Position numbers and translations under genes: made by a program. The notes beneath the pieces are model-generated. The model was not told the DNA's origin. It did no database searches and worked only from the letters and a program-made list of their open reading frames with translations. From Streptomyces sp. AW19M42 (GTDB taxonomy: Bacteria > Actinomycetota > Actinomycetes > Streptomycetales > Streptomycetaceae): 64,000 bases of DNA. How positions within the stretch are numbered: position 1 is the stretch's first letter; the number at the start of each line of letters is the position of its first letter. Shown here in pieces: positions 7,866 through 15,944 of this stretch. Location of the stretch: contig CBRG010000126.1 in NCBI GenBank assembly GCA_000470535.1, positions 1 to 64,000 of the forward strand. The letters run 5' to 3'.

Positions 7866-9080
7866 TCAGCGGATGTGGCGTCCCGAGATCGCCCGCGCGA
7901 TGACCAGGCGCTGGATCTCGCTGGTCCCCTCGAAGATGGTGTAGATCTTGGCGTCGCGGTACATCCGTTCGACCGGGTGCTCCCGGCTGTATCCGGCGCC
8001 GCCGAGGATCTGCACGGCCTTCTCGGTGGCAGAGACGGCGAGTTCGCCCGCCCGGAGCTTGGACATGGAGCCCTGCCCCGCGTCGAAGGTACGGTCGTTG
8101 CGGGCCATCCACGCGGCCTGCCAGATCAGCAGCCGCACGGACTCGATCTCGGTGCGGATGTCGGCGAGCGCGAAGGCAATCGACTGGTTCTCGATGATGG
8201 GGCGGCCGAACGCCTCGCGCTGACCGGCGTACTCCAGCGCGTACTCGTACGCCGCTCGCGCGATGCCGAGCGCCTGGGCGCCGACGGTGGGGCGGCTGAC
8301 CTCGAAGGTCGCCATCGCCGCCTGCCCCTTGCCGTTGCCGCCCTCGCGGGCGCGGGCGATGCGGGCGTCCAGCTTCTCCTTCCCCCCGAGCAGACAGTGC
8401 CCGGGGACCCGGACGTCGTCCAGGAAGACGTCCGCGGTGTGCGAGGCGCGCAGGCCGAGCTTCTTGATGGTGCGGCTCGCCTCCAGGCCCTTCGTGGCCG
8501 GCGGCACGATGAACCCGGCCTGACCGCGGGCGCCGAGCGCCGGATCGACCGAGGCGACGACCACATGGACCCCGGCGATCCCGCCGTTGGTGATCCACGC
8601 CTTCTGGCCGGAGAGCACCCATTCGTCCCTGGCCTCGTCGTAGCGGGCCTTCGTGGCCATCGCGGAGACGTCGGAGCCGGCCTGCGGTTCGGAGACGCAG
8701 AACGCCGCCACCTTGGGATCGTCCTCGTCGCCGTAGCACTGCGGAACCCACTCGGCGAGCTGGTCCGGTGTGCCGGAGGCGAAGATCCCGGCGACGGCGA
8801 GGGAGGTACCGAAGAGCGCCATACCGATTCCGGCATCGCCCCAGAACAGCTCTTCGTTGGCTATCTGGAGGGAGAGCCCCGACGGATCGCCGTACATGTC
8901 GGCCAGCGACTCGAAACCGTACAGACCGATCCGGGCCGCTTCCTGGATGACCGGCCACGGGGTCTCCTCGCGGGCGTCCCACTCGGCGGCCGCCGGGCGC
9001 ACCACCTGGGCGGCGAAGCCGTGCACCCAGTTACGGAGGTCCTGCTGCTCCTCTGTGAGGGCGAGGGAGAAGTAGCTCAT
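7866..9080 (-). CDS. Acyl-CoA dehydrogenase
   Basis: A 404-residue FAD enzyme that oxidises acyl-CoA to 2-enoyl-CoA. It has the three-domain pattern: helical N-domain, middle beta-domain with FCVSEPQAGSDVSAM and WVLSGQKAWITNG, and C-terminal helical domain with YAGQREAFGRPI, QILGGAGYSREHPVERMYRD and IFEGTSEIQRLVI. The start ATG is four bases after the stop of the SCP2 gene, so the two form an operon behind the TTAC/GTAA operator. It is distinct from the second acyl-CoA dehydrogenase at 52 kb. Chain-length preference cannot be read. Confidence 0.92.
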   Translation of the reverse strand: MSYFSLALTEEQQDLRNWVHGFAAQVVRPAAAEWDAREETPWPVIQEAARIGLYGFESLADMYGDPSGLSLQIANEELFWGDAGIGMALFGTSLAVAGIFASGTPDQLAEWVPQCYGDEDDPKVAAFCVSEPQAGSDVSAMATKARYDEARDEWVLSGQKAWITNGGIAGVHVVVASVDPALGARGQAGFIVPPATKGLEASRTIKKLGLRASHTADVFLDDVRVPGHCLLGGKEKLDARIARAREGGNGKGQAAMATFEVSRPTVGAQALGIARAAYEYALEYAGQREAFGRPIIENQSIAFALADIRTEIESVRLLIWQAAWMARNDRTFDAGQGSMSKLRAGELAVSATEKAVQILGGAGYSREHPVERMYRDAKIYTIFEGTSEIQRLVIARAISGRHIR

Positions 9081-9084
9081 CGGC

Positions 9085-9558
9085 TCAGGCCTTCGGGATG
9101 TCGAAGTAGCGGGTGAGGCCCGAGGCGAGACCGACGTCGCCGGCCACCTTCAGCTTGCGCATCATGAACATCGTCACGGGATTGCCGTTGCCGGAGACCA
9201 GCTTGAGGAACTCCGCGTCGCCCATCACCAGCGTCGTGCGCGGTTCGGCGTCGGAGCGGCCCGCGCTGACGGTGCAGGTGCCGTCGGCGATCGCGGTCTC
9301 GTACACCTCGTCGGTGTCACCGGTGATCTTCCAGCGGATCAGCGCCCTGAGCTGTCCCGCCGCCTCCGGGCGGAACTGCTGCCTCATCCGGCCGAAGACC
9401 TCGCCCAGCACCCGGGCGCGCAGTTCGCCGTGCATGACCTCGCCGAGTTGCCTGGCGGACAGGCCCTTCACGATCCGCGCGAACTCCGGCGGGGAGACGG
9501 CGGCGAAGTCGAGTGCGGCCAGTTCACCGGTGAGGTTGCCGCTGCTGTTGTCGGCCAC
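9085..9558 (-). CDS. SCP2 sterol-transfer domain protein
   Basis: A 157-residue single-domain SCP2-like lipid-binding protein, with FGRMRQQFRPEAAGQLRALIRWKI early and SDAEPRTTLVMGDAEFLKLVSGNGNPVTMFMMRKLKVAGD late. Such proteins carry sterols or acyl-CoAs in a hydrophobic tunnel. The GTG at 9558 has AAGGAA upstream, and the operator palindromes lie between 9566 and 9599, right at the promoter. It is probably the first gene of an SCP2/acyl-CoA dehydrogenase operon that delivers substrate to the dehydrogenase; the delivery role is inference. Confidence 0.88.
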   Translation of the reverse strand: MADNSSGNLTGELAALDFAAVSPPEFARIVKGLSARQLGEVMHGELRARVLGEVFGRMRQQFRPEAAGQLRALIRWKITGDTDEVYETAIADGTCTVSAGRSDAEPRTTLVMGDAEFLKLVSGNGNPVTMFMMRKLKVAGDVGLASGLTRYFDIPKA

Positions 9559-9565
9559 GCCAGTT

Positions 9566-9599
9566 CCTTACTCTGAAGTAAACTTACTTTTGAGTAAGG
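9566..9599. promoter_or_regulatory. Double palindromic operator in front of the SCP2/acyl-CoA dehydrogenase operon
   Basis: Two 14-bp palindromes, TTACTCTGAAGTAA (9568-9581) and TTACTTTTGAGTAA (9584-9597), are separated by two bases and together form a larger near-palindrome of 34 bp. They lie 10-40 bases upstream of the GTG start. The shape, two overlapping symmetric sites over a promoter, is what TetR-family dimers bind. The regulator is not adjacent. Confidence 0.65.
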
Positions 9600-9639
9600 T
9601 AAGCGTCGGGTCGTCCCGCCGCAAGCAGTGCCCCTCCTG

Positions 9640-9903
9640 TCACCAGGTGCTGCCTGGACGCACCGCCAGCAGGGGGTGGTGGGCGGCCAGGAGCTTATTG
9701 GCGCGGGCCAGCTCCGACAGGGCTTGCTCGCGGTCGGCCTGGTCCTCGATGCCGAGCCGCGGACCACGGAACCTGCGGACCTCGCGCGCGGCGCACTCGG
9801 CGTCGAACTCCGCCTCCAGGATGTGCTGCGGGATGCAGGAGCCGATCAGTGCGGCGACCCGGTCCGGGATCGGCACGGGGACGAGCAGGTGCGAGGCGGT
9901 CAT
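9640..9903 (-). CDS. Small hypothetical protein
   Basis: An 87-residue protein of unknown family. The N-terminus is hydrophobic and proline-rich (LLVPVPIPDRVAALIG); the rest is charged and probably helical (EAEFDAECAAREVRRF, ALSELARANKLLAA). The ATG at 9903 has a good GAGAGGG eight bases upstream. It lies between the SCP2 operon and a third copy of the same operator motif at 10056-10069, so it may be co-regulated with that operon. Confidence 0.6.
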   Translation of the reverse strand: MTASHLLVPVPIPDRVAALIGSCIPQHILEAEFDAECAAREVRRFRGPRLGIEDQADREQALSELARANKLLAAHHPLLAVRPGSTW

Positions 9904-10055
9904 GGGGGGTTCCCTCTCGAATGGTGGCCAGGAGGTCGAACGGCGCGGCCGCCGGGTGGGCGGTCGACTTCTCCATATAACGGGACGCAGTTCCGGGTTT
10001 CTCGTTGAGAACGTCTCCGTGTGGCAACCGTTTGGGAGTGACCGGGTATTTCGCC

Positions 10056-10069
10056 TTACCTGTAAGTAA
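10056..10069. promoter_or_regulatory. Third copy of the TTAC/GTAA operator motif
   Basis: TTACCTGTAAGTAA has the same 14-bp architecture as the two sites at 9568-9597. It lies about 150 bases upstream of the 87-residue gene, in the only gap that could hold that gene's promoter. Confidence 0.5.
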
Positions 10070-10126
10070 GTTGACTCGCGGTGAAGAGCGTGATCCGACG
10101 GGAAGCCGTCCCGGCCGCGCGGTGCA

Positions 10127-11341
10127 CTACGGCGCGGATTCCTCGCTGCGGGCGCGCAGTTGGAGCGCCCGCAGGACCGCCTCGGTGGAGAACCTGCTCT
10201 CCGGGTCGATCAGTTGTTCACCGAAGATGGACTCCAGGTTGCGCATGCGGTAGCGGACGGTCTGCGGGTGGACGTCGAGGAGCTCGCCCATGTGGGCCGC
10301 GGTGCCGCGGGTGTCGAGCCAGATGCGCAGGGTCTCGACGAGGCGTTCCCGGCGGGTGGCGCTGATTTTGGCGATGGGCGCGAGTTCCCGCTGGGCGAGC
10401 TGGTCGAGCAGGACAGGATCGGACAGCAGCCACAGGGTGATGAGATGGTCCTCGCACAGGACGAACGGCGCGTCCTCGATCACACCGCTGTCGACGAGTT
10501 CGAGGACCCGCCTGGCCCAGCGGATCGAGTCCGAGGCCAGAGCGGTGGGGACGGTCAGGCCGATCGCGGCGCGGCTGCCCAGGAGCGACTGGTCGAGCAT
10601 GGATCTTCGCGCGTCGTCGAGGGGGCCCGGGATCAGTAAGTGCGGCTGCGGATCGCTGAGATCGGCCAGGATGTCGCGGTCGGCGCTGACCCGGTCGAGC
10701 CCGGCGGGGGTGCGCACCGCAACCAGGGTGACCTCCTCGGGAAGCGTCCACCCGGTCTGTTCGCACAGCTCGGCGATGGCGGTACGGGGCACGGGGCGCC
10801 CGGCCAGGATCAGGTGGAGCAGGCGCCGGCGCATGGCCTCGCTCTGCTCGCCCGACTGCGACTGCACCTCCAGGAAGCCCTCGCGGGAGAGTGATTCGAG
10901 CTCGTCTATGTAAGCGAAGAGGGCGTCCGCGAAACTGAGCATGAGGGTCGGTGAGAAGTTGTAACTGCGGCCGACTTTCTTCGCCCGTCGCAGCGCGACC
11001 CGGGCACCGAGCCTGTAGGCGCCCTGGAGCGTTTCCATAGTGCGGCCTTCGTAGGCCTCGAACCGTCCGAACCGGCGGCACATGTCGTCGCGTAACGAGG
11101 TCGACGTGGACGGTTCCGCCACCAGGTCCACGAACGAGGAGAGGCTCTGCTCGACGCCGACGCGAATGGCCTGGCCGTTGGGTCCGCTGAGCAGACGCGC
11201 GTATTCCGGATAGGCCCGGGTGACCTCGACGCCGATCTCCTTGATGAGGCTGGGGAGTTCGGGCCGCATGATCGCAGCGAACTCCTGGGGAAGCGGCCCC
11301 AGCGGCTCCCCCGTGTCCAATGGCGAAATGACTTCTCGCAT
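10127..11341 (-). CDS. PucR/CdaR-type transcriptional regulator
   Basis: A 404-residue regulator. The N-terminal half is a helical sensory domain (EEIGVEV-like to LREEL-type helices), the middle resembles the CdaR GGDEF-like domain, and the C-terminus has the PucR helix-turn-helix: LRIWLDTRGTAAHMGELLDVHPQTVRYRMRNLE. Family members are activators or repressors that respond to small metabolites. The ATG at 11341 has AAGGGGA seven bases upstream. It is transcribed away from the exported-protein/mce block and is the nearest regulator to it, so it is the best candidate for controlling the block; this is inference. Confidence 0.85.
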   Translation of the reverse strand: MREVISPLDTGEPLGPLPQEFAAIMRPELPSLIKEIGVEVTRAYPEYARLLSGPNGQAIRVGVEQSLSSFVDLVAEPSTSTSLRDDMCRRFGRFEAYEGRTMETLQGAYRLGARVALRRAKKVGRSYNFSPTLMLSFADALFAYIDELESLSREGFLEVQSQSGEQSEAMRRRLLHLILAGRPVPRTAIAELCEQTGWTLPEEVTLVAVRTPAGLDRVSADRDILADLSDPQPHLLIPGPLDDARRSMLDQSLLGSRAAIGLTVPTALASDSIRWARRVLELVDSGVIEDAPFVLCEDHLITLWLLSDPVLLDQLAQRELAPIAKISATRRERLVETLRIWLDTRGTAAHMGELLDVHPQTVRYRMRNLESIFGEQLIDPESRFSTEAVLRALQLRARSEESAP

Positions 11342-12265
11342 GACGTGTCCCCTTGCTCTCCGGCGCCCGGTGGGGGGTGAGGCAGTGGGGGAAAGCGCTC
11401 CCACAAACCGACAGGTGCGTACCAAGTCCGCGATGAAGATAGACCAAGTCAGCGATCGTGCCCACCACTTGCACAAGATCGAAGTGCAGGGGGCACACAT
11501 CTCGGCCCCGTTGTGGTGCTCCGGTGCAGGTGGGAAGCGACTACTCACTTCCGGACAATAATTTTCGGACATTTACCGCCGAGGCGACAAGAAAGTGCCC
11601 CCGCGGGGCCCGTTGCGGTCTGTCGGCCGGTGGAACGGGCCACGCCTACGGCGCCCGCGGCCGCCGCGACGGCGTCTGGGCGGCCGCCGGGGCGCGTCAC
11701 GGGACGGTCGGGGTGTCCTCCCGCCCGGTCGGCGGAGCCCGGAGGTCCGAAGACGGGAAAGCGCTTCGCGTGAAGGGTAATTAGAATTCCGGAGAAGAAT
11801 TCTCCGATGATTCCGGAAGAAGTATTCAGGGCGTCGGCCCGAACGAATTCCGAGTCGCCCGTGCCGGAGTTTTTGGCATGGGGCCGGGGCGTGTCCGGTC
11901 CGCCGTCGCGGTGAGCCGGTGAGGGCTCGGTGGGCGGTCCCGGGAGGGCCCGGCCCCCGCGGCTCGCGCGCTGAGGCGACCGTGCGAAGTCTGTAGCGGC
12001 TCCGCCCAGTTCAGCGACGCTGTACCAGAAGACGGTCGGGCCGCACGCGGTGGCGTGATCGACGATCTTACCGGCGGGGAGGTGGTCGCGCGAGGGGTGT
12101 TCGCCGCTCCCGCGGCTACGCCTCAGGTGAGTGTGCGGGGGCGGCACCGACCCCCGGCCCCCGCACAACTACTCACTTTCGGATAGAAAATCGTGGCGAT
12201 CTGCTGAGTTATCGCTAAGAGGGAATGCCTTTATCAAGAGGCTCGGGGAATTTCGGTGCCGGGTA
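11342..12265. other. Long intergenic region upstream of the exported-protein/mce block
   Basis: No convincing gene. It holds two direct repeats ACCAAGTCNGCGAT starting at 11421 and 11443 (22-bp period), two GGGAAAGCGCT-type sites (around 11390 and 11755-11765), a CGGAGAA/TTCTCCG palindrome at 11790-11806, and two TACTCAC motifs at 11542 and 12170. The base composition is less G+C-biased than the genes around it near 11560 and 11780-11860. It looks like a large control region between the PucR gene and the exported-protein genes. Confidence 0.5.
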
Positions 12266-12295
12266 TTGCAGCGTTGGGCTACTGGCTCGTAACGT
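12266..12295 (+). promoter_or_regulatory. Promoter core of the first exported-protein gene (shared with the mce operon)
   Basis: TTGCAG (12266-12271) and TAACGT (12290-12295) are 18 bases apart, with TACTGG at 12280-12285 just before the -10 element. The same arrangement with identical spacing recurs at 15915-15944 upstream of mce. The upstream side carries TACTCACTTTCGGA (from 12170) and TTATCGCTA (12209-12217). The predicted start of transcription leaves a leader of about 140 bases. Confidence 0.55.
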
Positions 12296-12440
12296 TCGAT
12301 CCGCACGGAGTTCGATCACGCAGTCGAGTCCATCGACTTCTGCGTTCCATGATGTTGAGCCGCCCTTGCGCCGAGCCCCTCGCCGGGCGCGGTGCAAGGC
12401 AATCGGGTACGTCCAACTCCACATTCCGGAGGTAAGTTCC

Positions 12441-13085
12441 GTGAGAATCACCCTCAAGCGAGCGCTGTTCGCGACCACCGTCGCCGCGGCGGCGTTCGGC
12501 TTTGCCACGACGTCGGCCTCGGCCACCGCACTCGCGACGTGGACCGTGACCAACCCCAGTGGCACCTTCTCGGCGTCGCTCAAGGCCGGCACCGTGGCCA
12601 CCCTGGTCGACACCGTCACCAGCCAGCAGGTGAACTGCTCGACGGCGTCCGCCAGCGGAACCGCGACGAGCGGGACGTACGCCACCGGTACGGGCCTCGC
12701 GAAGATCACCGCCGCCACCTTCGGTTCGGCCGCCAGTCCGTGCCCCGGACCGCTCGGCTCCTCCTTCACGGCGGTGCTCGCCTCGGGCTCCACCATCAGC
12801 GTCAACGGGAGCACCTACAGCGGAGGCGTCACCAAGGGAACGCTGTCCGGCATCCGCGTCAACCTGACGGGTGACACCATCCTGGGCACCTGCAAGGCGG
12901 TGATCACCGGCAGCGCGAGCAACGCGAGCTACACCAACTCCACCGGCGAACTCAAGATCGCCAAGGGGACCGGCCTGAAGGTGGAGAGCGCCTCCAACTG
13001 CAGCGGGCTGCTCAACGCCGGCGATGCGGCCACCTTCGACGCGACGTACAAGCTCGTCACGCCGATCACGATCACCTCGCCGTAA
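12441..13085 (+). CDS. Exported protein of unknown function
   Basis: A 214-residue protein with a clear Sec signal (basic start, hydrophobic core, ASA cut near residue 29). The mature part is rich in Thr, Ser and Gly with alternating polar and hydrophobic residues, suggesting an all-beta domain, and has four cysteines (VNCS, SPCPG, GTCK, SNCS) that could form two disulphides. GGAGG stands eight bases before the GTG at 12441. It is followed by a strong terminator, so it has its own transcript, but its promoter matches the mce promoter. A function with the Mce system is inferred from that. Confidence 0.8.
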   Translation: MRITLKRALFATTVAAAAFGFATTSASATALATWTVTNPSGTFSASLKAGTVATLVDTVTSQQVNCSTASASGTATSGTYATGTGLAKITAATFGSAASPCPGPLGSSFTAVLASGSTISVNGSTYSGGVTKGTLSGIRVNLTGDTILGTCKAVITGSASNASYTNSTGELKIAKGTGLKVESASNCSGLLNAGDAATFDATYKLVTPITITSP

Positions 13086-13104
13086 CCGGATCGGGTCCCC
13101 TGTA

Positions 13105-13157
13105 CCGGGAGGGGGTTGCGGAGCAGAGCTCGTGTCTGCTCCGCAGCCCCCTCCCGG
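13105..13157 (+). terminator. Terminator after the first exported-protein gene
   Basis: Bases 13105-13127 pair with 13135-13157 over 23 bp with a single G-T mismatch, around a 7-nt loop. It begins 20 bases after the stop codon. Confidence 0.85.
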
Positions 13158-13229
13158 CGGCGGACCCGTCCGCCATCCGATTTTCATGGACGAGTGCTGA
13201 GCACCGAGACGACGGCAGGTTGGGTCGAG

Positions 13230-14717
13230 ATGAGATTCAGGACGAGCGATCCGCGGCGTGCGGCACGGATCGCGACGGTCGGTGCGCTGGCCCTGATGAC
13301 CGGCTTGATGACGGGCACCGGGGAGGCGAACGACACCCGGGTCGCAGAGGCGGACCTCGACTACACCTGTGAATCGCCCTCGGGTTCGGTGCCGGTAGCG
13401 GTGAAGGTCGCGGCGGAGCTGCCCCTCACCGTGAACATCGGGACTCCGGTTCAGGTCAGCGATGTGAAGGTCCTTCTCACGCTGCCGCGCTCAGCCGTCT
13501 CCGGTCTGCCGGGGATCGACTCCGCCCTCGTCTCCGGATCCGCGAGCGTGGCGGCCGACGTCTCGCAGCGGGGGGAGACGACGTCGGTGCCCTGGCAGGG
13601 GCTGGAGATTCCGGAAGGTCCGGTTCCCGCCGAGGGCGACCTTGAGCTCCAGGCCACCGGGGACGTGCCGACGATCACTCCGAGATCCAGCGGATCCATC
13701 GGCTTCGCACTGGGGCACCTCGACGTCGGCCTCGCCTTCCGGGCCGTGGAGGGCGAGGCGGCCGATCGGTCTCCCGCCCCGTCCCCCCTCTCCCTCTCGT
13801 GCACGATCGACCCCGACCAGAGCGCGGAGCTGGCCGACGTGGACGTCCCCCCGCTCGCCGGGACCCCGTCGCCGGGACCCGGCGACGCCCCTGGTGAACC
13901 AGGGGCGTCCAGGAACACCACCGGCCTCAGCGCTGAACCGAAGGCACCGGACGTCCCGGAGCCCGAGCCGGGGAAGGTCCGCGTGCCTGCCGACTGCACG
14001 GTGATGGCGGGGCCGATCCCGCAGGTGCCGAAGAACGCGCACGGCTACATGGCGGGGTACTCCAACGTCAACAAACTCCACGGGGCCGCGAAGTTCAGCG
14101 ACCCCGGGCTGCTCCGCCTCAACCTGAACACCTCCGTCTCCTTCCTCAGCTGCCCGACGGGCGTGAAGAGCTGGCTGACCACCGACGGCACGCTCGACTA
14201 CCACGGCAAGCCGCAGCTGCCGCCGGCCAAGGCCACCTTCCTCACCTTCGGCTTCATGCCGACGACAGCGAAGATGGAGCTCACCCTTGAGGGCCGCGTC
14301 GACATCGGCACCCTGGGCGACTCCGCCCCCGATCCCGACACCCAGCAGTACAAGGAGACAACGACCGCCGTCGCGCTCCTGCGGATACGCCTCTACGACG
14401 TCGACGTCAACGGCGAGCCGCTGGACGTCGGAGCCAACTGCCGCGCCGTGAGGCCGATGGAGCTCGAACTCGTCGGCAAGGGGAGCACCGGTACGAACGG
14501 CCCCGTCGGGTACACCGTGAAGACCGGAGGGCCGCTGACCGGCACCTCGGACATACCGCCGTTCACCGGCTGCGGGGTCACGGAGGACCTCGACAACCTC
14601 CTCACGGCGTCGGTGTCGGGGAAAGACAACTTCACCAAGATGATGCAGTCCCCTCTGTGTGTCGAAGGCGTTCCGGCGAACTGCCCGGAGCCCACGAAGC
14701 CCACTCCCGAACGCTGA
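13230..14717 (+). CDS. DUF6801 domain exported protein
   Basis: A 495-residue secreted protein. After a signal peptide (about residues 1-34) comes a DUF6801-like domain (YTCESPSGSVPVAVKVAAELP through about residue 205), a Pro/Gly/Glu-rich linker (about 210-260) and a second beta-rich domain with CTVMAGPIPQVPKNAHGYMAGYSNV and paired cysteines. The ATG at 13230 is chosen because the basic-hydrophobic signal starts there; a GTG at 13194 lacks a ribosome site. It lies 40 bases before the next exported-protein gene and probably shares a transcript with it. DUF6801 proteins are cell-surface proteins of unknown role, often near mce genes. Confidence 0.8.
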   Translation: MRFRTSDPRRAARIATVGALALMTGLMTGTGEANDTRVAEADLDYTCESPSGSVPVAVKVAAELPLTVNIGTPVQVSDVKVLLTLPRSAVSGLPGIDSALVSGSASVAADVSQRGETTSVPWQGLEIPEGPVPAEGDLELQATGDVPTITPRSSGSIGFALGHLDVGLAFRAVEGEAADRSPAPSPLSLSCTIDPDQSAELADVDVPPLAGTPSPGPGDAPGEPGASRNTTGLSAEPKAPDVPEPEPGKVRVPADCTVMAGPIPQVPKNAHGYMAGYSNVNKLHGAAKFSDPGLLRLNLNTSVSFLSCPTGVKSWLTTDGTLDYHGKPQLPPAKATFLTFGFMPTTAKMELTLEGRVDIGTLGDSAPDPDTQQYKETTTAVALLRIRLYDVDVNGEPLDVGANCRAVRPMELELVGKGSTGTNGPVGYTVKTGGPLTGTSDIPPFTGCGVTEDLDNLLTASVSGKDNFTKMMQSPLCVEGVPANCPEPTKPTPER

Positions 14718-14757
14718 GGGCTCTGCCACCTCGCTTCCAAGAAAGGCTGGACCATCA

Positions 14758-15717
14758 ATGAGCGCTGTCCACAAACGTGTCAGACCCGCTCTGCTCGCCG
14801 CTCTTGTGGCGGTGGCCGTCGGCATTCCGCTGAGCACCTCACCGGCGAGCGCCGCCTCGGCCCAGGCCATGAGCGGCAACTGGAGCCCCTTCGCCCGGTG
14901 TCCGGTCGACGACCCGGCCATGCTCGCCGCGGACGGCACGACCAACATCGCGATATGTGTGTCCTCGCACTCCGCGAGCGGCTCCATCAAGCTCGGCAAC
15001 ACCGAGGCGACGACCGGCGCGAACGACCTCCAGTTCGGCGTGGTCCGCAACGCGGACACCGGTGCCTCCAAGATCGTGGCGCCGGCCGGCGGCGCGATCG
15101 TCGGGGATCCCACGAATATCCCCGGGGGTCTCCTCGGGCTCATGTGCCCCAGCGGCATTCCGGTGGTCACCGGCATCTGCGGTCAGCTGTCCGACAGCAG
15201 CCTCAACCGGGTCGTGGCAACGGTGGAGTCGGCGGGCACGCCCACCAACTTCGACCTGACCGCGGGGATGCAGAGCGGAAAGACGATCGTCGACATCCCG
15301 GTCCGGATCCACCTGCAGAACACGTTCCTCGGGTCCAAGTGCTACATCGGGACCACGTCCAAACCGGTCGTGCTGCGTCCGCAGAACCTCTCGGTCCCGG
15401 CGTTGGGCAGTCAGCGTTTCGACGCCGCCGGTACCCCGAACACCGCGGGGCTGCTGAACCGCCTCTCGCTGACCGGCAACGACCAGGGCGACAGCGGCTT
15501 CGCCGTTCCCGGGGTGAGCGGCTGCGGCCCCCTGACCCTCGGTGAACTGAACTGGGCGGTAAACCTGAAGACCGCGCTGCCCTCGGCGGCCGGCAACAAC
15601 CATCTGCTGCTCAACGACGCCGCCACCTACACGGCGGGGCTGGCTCTTCCGGGCAGCGCCGCGCCCAATGCCGGCCGGGTGCTCTCGGACAGCTGGCACG
15701 CAGGGGTGGCCCAGTAG
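14758..15717 (+). CDS. Exported protein of unknown function
   Basis: A 319-residue secreted protein with a signal peptide cut after about residue 34 (PASA-ASA). The mature chain is beta-rich and has paired cysteines (ARCPVDD, IAICVSS, LMCPSG, TGICGQ, SKCYIG, SGCGPL). It appears to be a lipid- or surface-associated exported protein, but no family with known function is recognised. AAGAAAGG stands upstream of the ATG. The gene sits between the DUF6801 gene and a perfect terminator and is thus the last gene of that small transcript. Confidence 0.78.
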   Translation: MSAVHKRVRPALLAALVAVAVGIPLSTSPASAASAQAMSGNWSPFARCPVDDPAMLAADGTTNIAICVSSHSASGSIKLGNTEATTGANDLQFGVVRNADTGASKIVAPAGGAIVGDPTNIPGGLLGLMCPSGIPVVTGICGQLSDSSLNRVVATVESAGTPTNFDLTAGMQSGKTIVDIPVRIHLQNTFLGSKCYIGTTSKPVVLRPQNLSVPALGSQRFDAAGTPNTAGLLNRLSLTGNDQGDSGFAVPGVSGCGPLTLGELNWAVNLKTALPSAAGNNHLLLNDAATYTAGLALPGSAAPNAGRVLSDSWHAGVAQ

Positions 15718-15736
15718 TCAGCACTTCTCCATTTCA

Positions 15737-15771
15737 GCGCCCCGCCCGGAATTCAGTTCCGGGCGGGGCGC
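15737..15771 (+). terminator. Perfect hairpin terminator before the mce promoter
   Basis: A perfect 15-bp inverted repeat (15737-15751 with 15757-15771) around a 5-nt loop starts 20 bases after the stop of the third exported-protein gene. It separates that transcript from the mce operon. Confidence 0.9.
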
Positions 15772-15826
15772 AGGCATGCCTGAACGGGCACCGCGAATAG
15801 GGTTCGGCGACTCGGAACGACTCACA

Positions 15827-15944
15827 TAGCGATAAGTGCTTGAGGGTCTTTACTCACCTCCGTACAAAAACAACACAGCCGTCAATGGGCGGGCAAAAAG
15901 TTCAGGGACCGCTATTGCGAAGGCAGGTTACTGGGCCGTAGCGT
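15827..15944 (+). promoter_or_regulatory. mce operon promoter region
   Basis: The core is TTGCGA (15915-15920) and TAGCGT (15939-15944), 18 bases apart, with TACTGG at 15929-15934. Upstream lie TAGCGATAA (15827-15835), the reverse complement of the site at 12209-12217, and TACTCACCTCCG from 15851. The set matches the promoter at 12266-12295. Transcription from here would give a leader of about 420 bases before mkl. Confidence 0.55.

Noticed and set aside
11545-12168. A 207-codon open frame on the minus strand in the long intergenic region
   Set aside because: No start signal, low-complexity Pro/Gly/Arg content, no family pattern, and it covers the repeated regulatory motifs.
13194-13229. An upstream GTG start for the DUF6801 protein
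   Set aside because: It would put 12 polar residues before the signal peptide and has no ribosome site.
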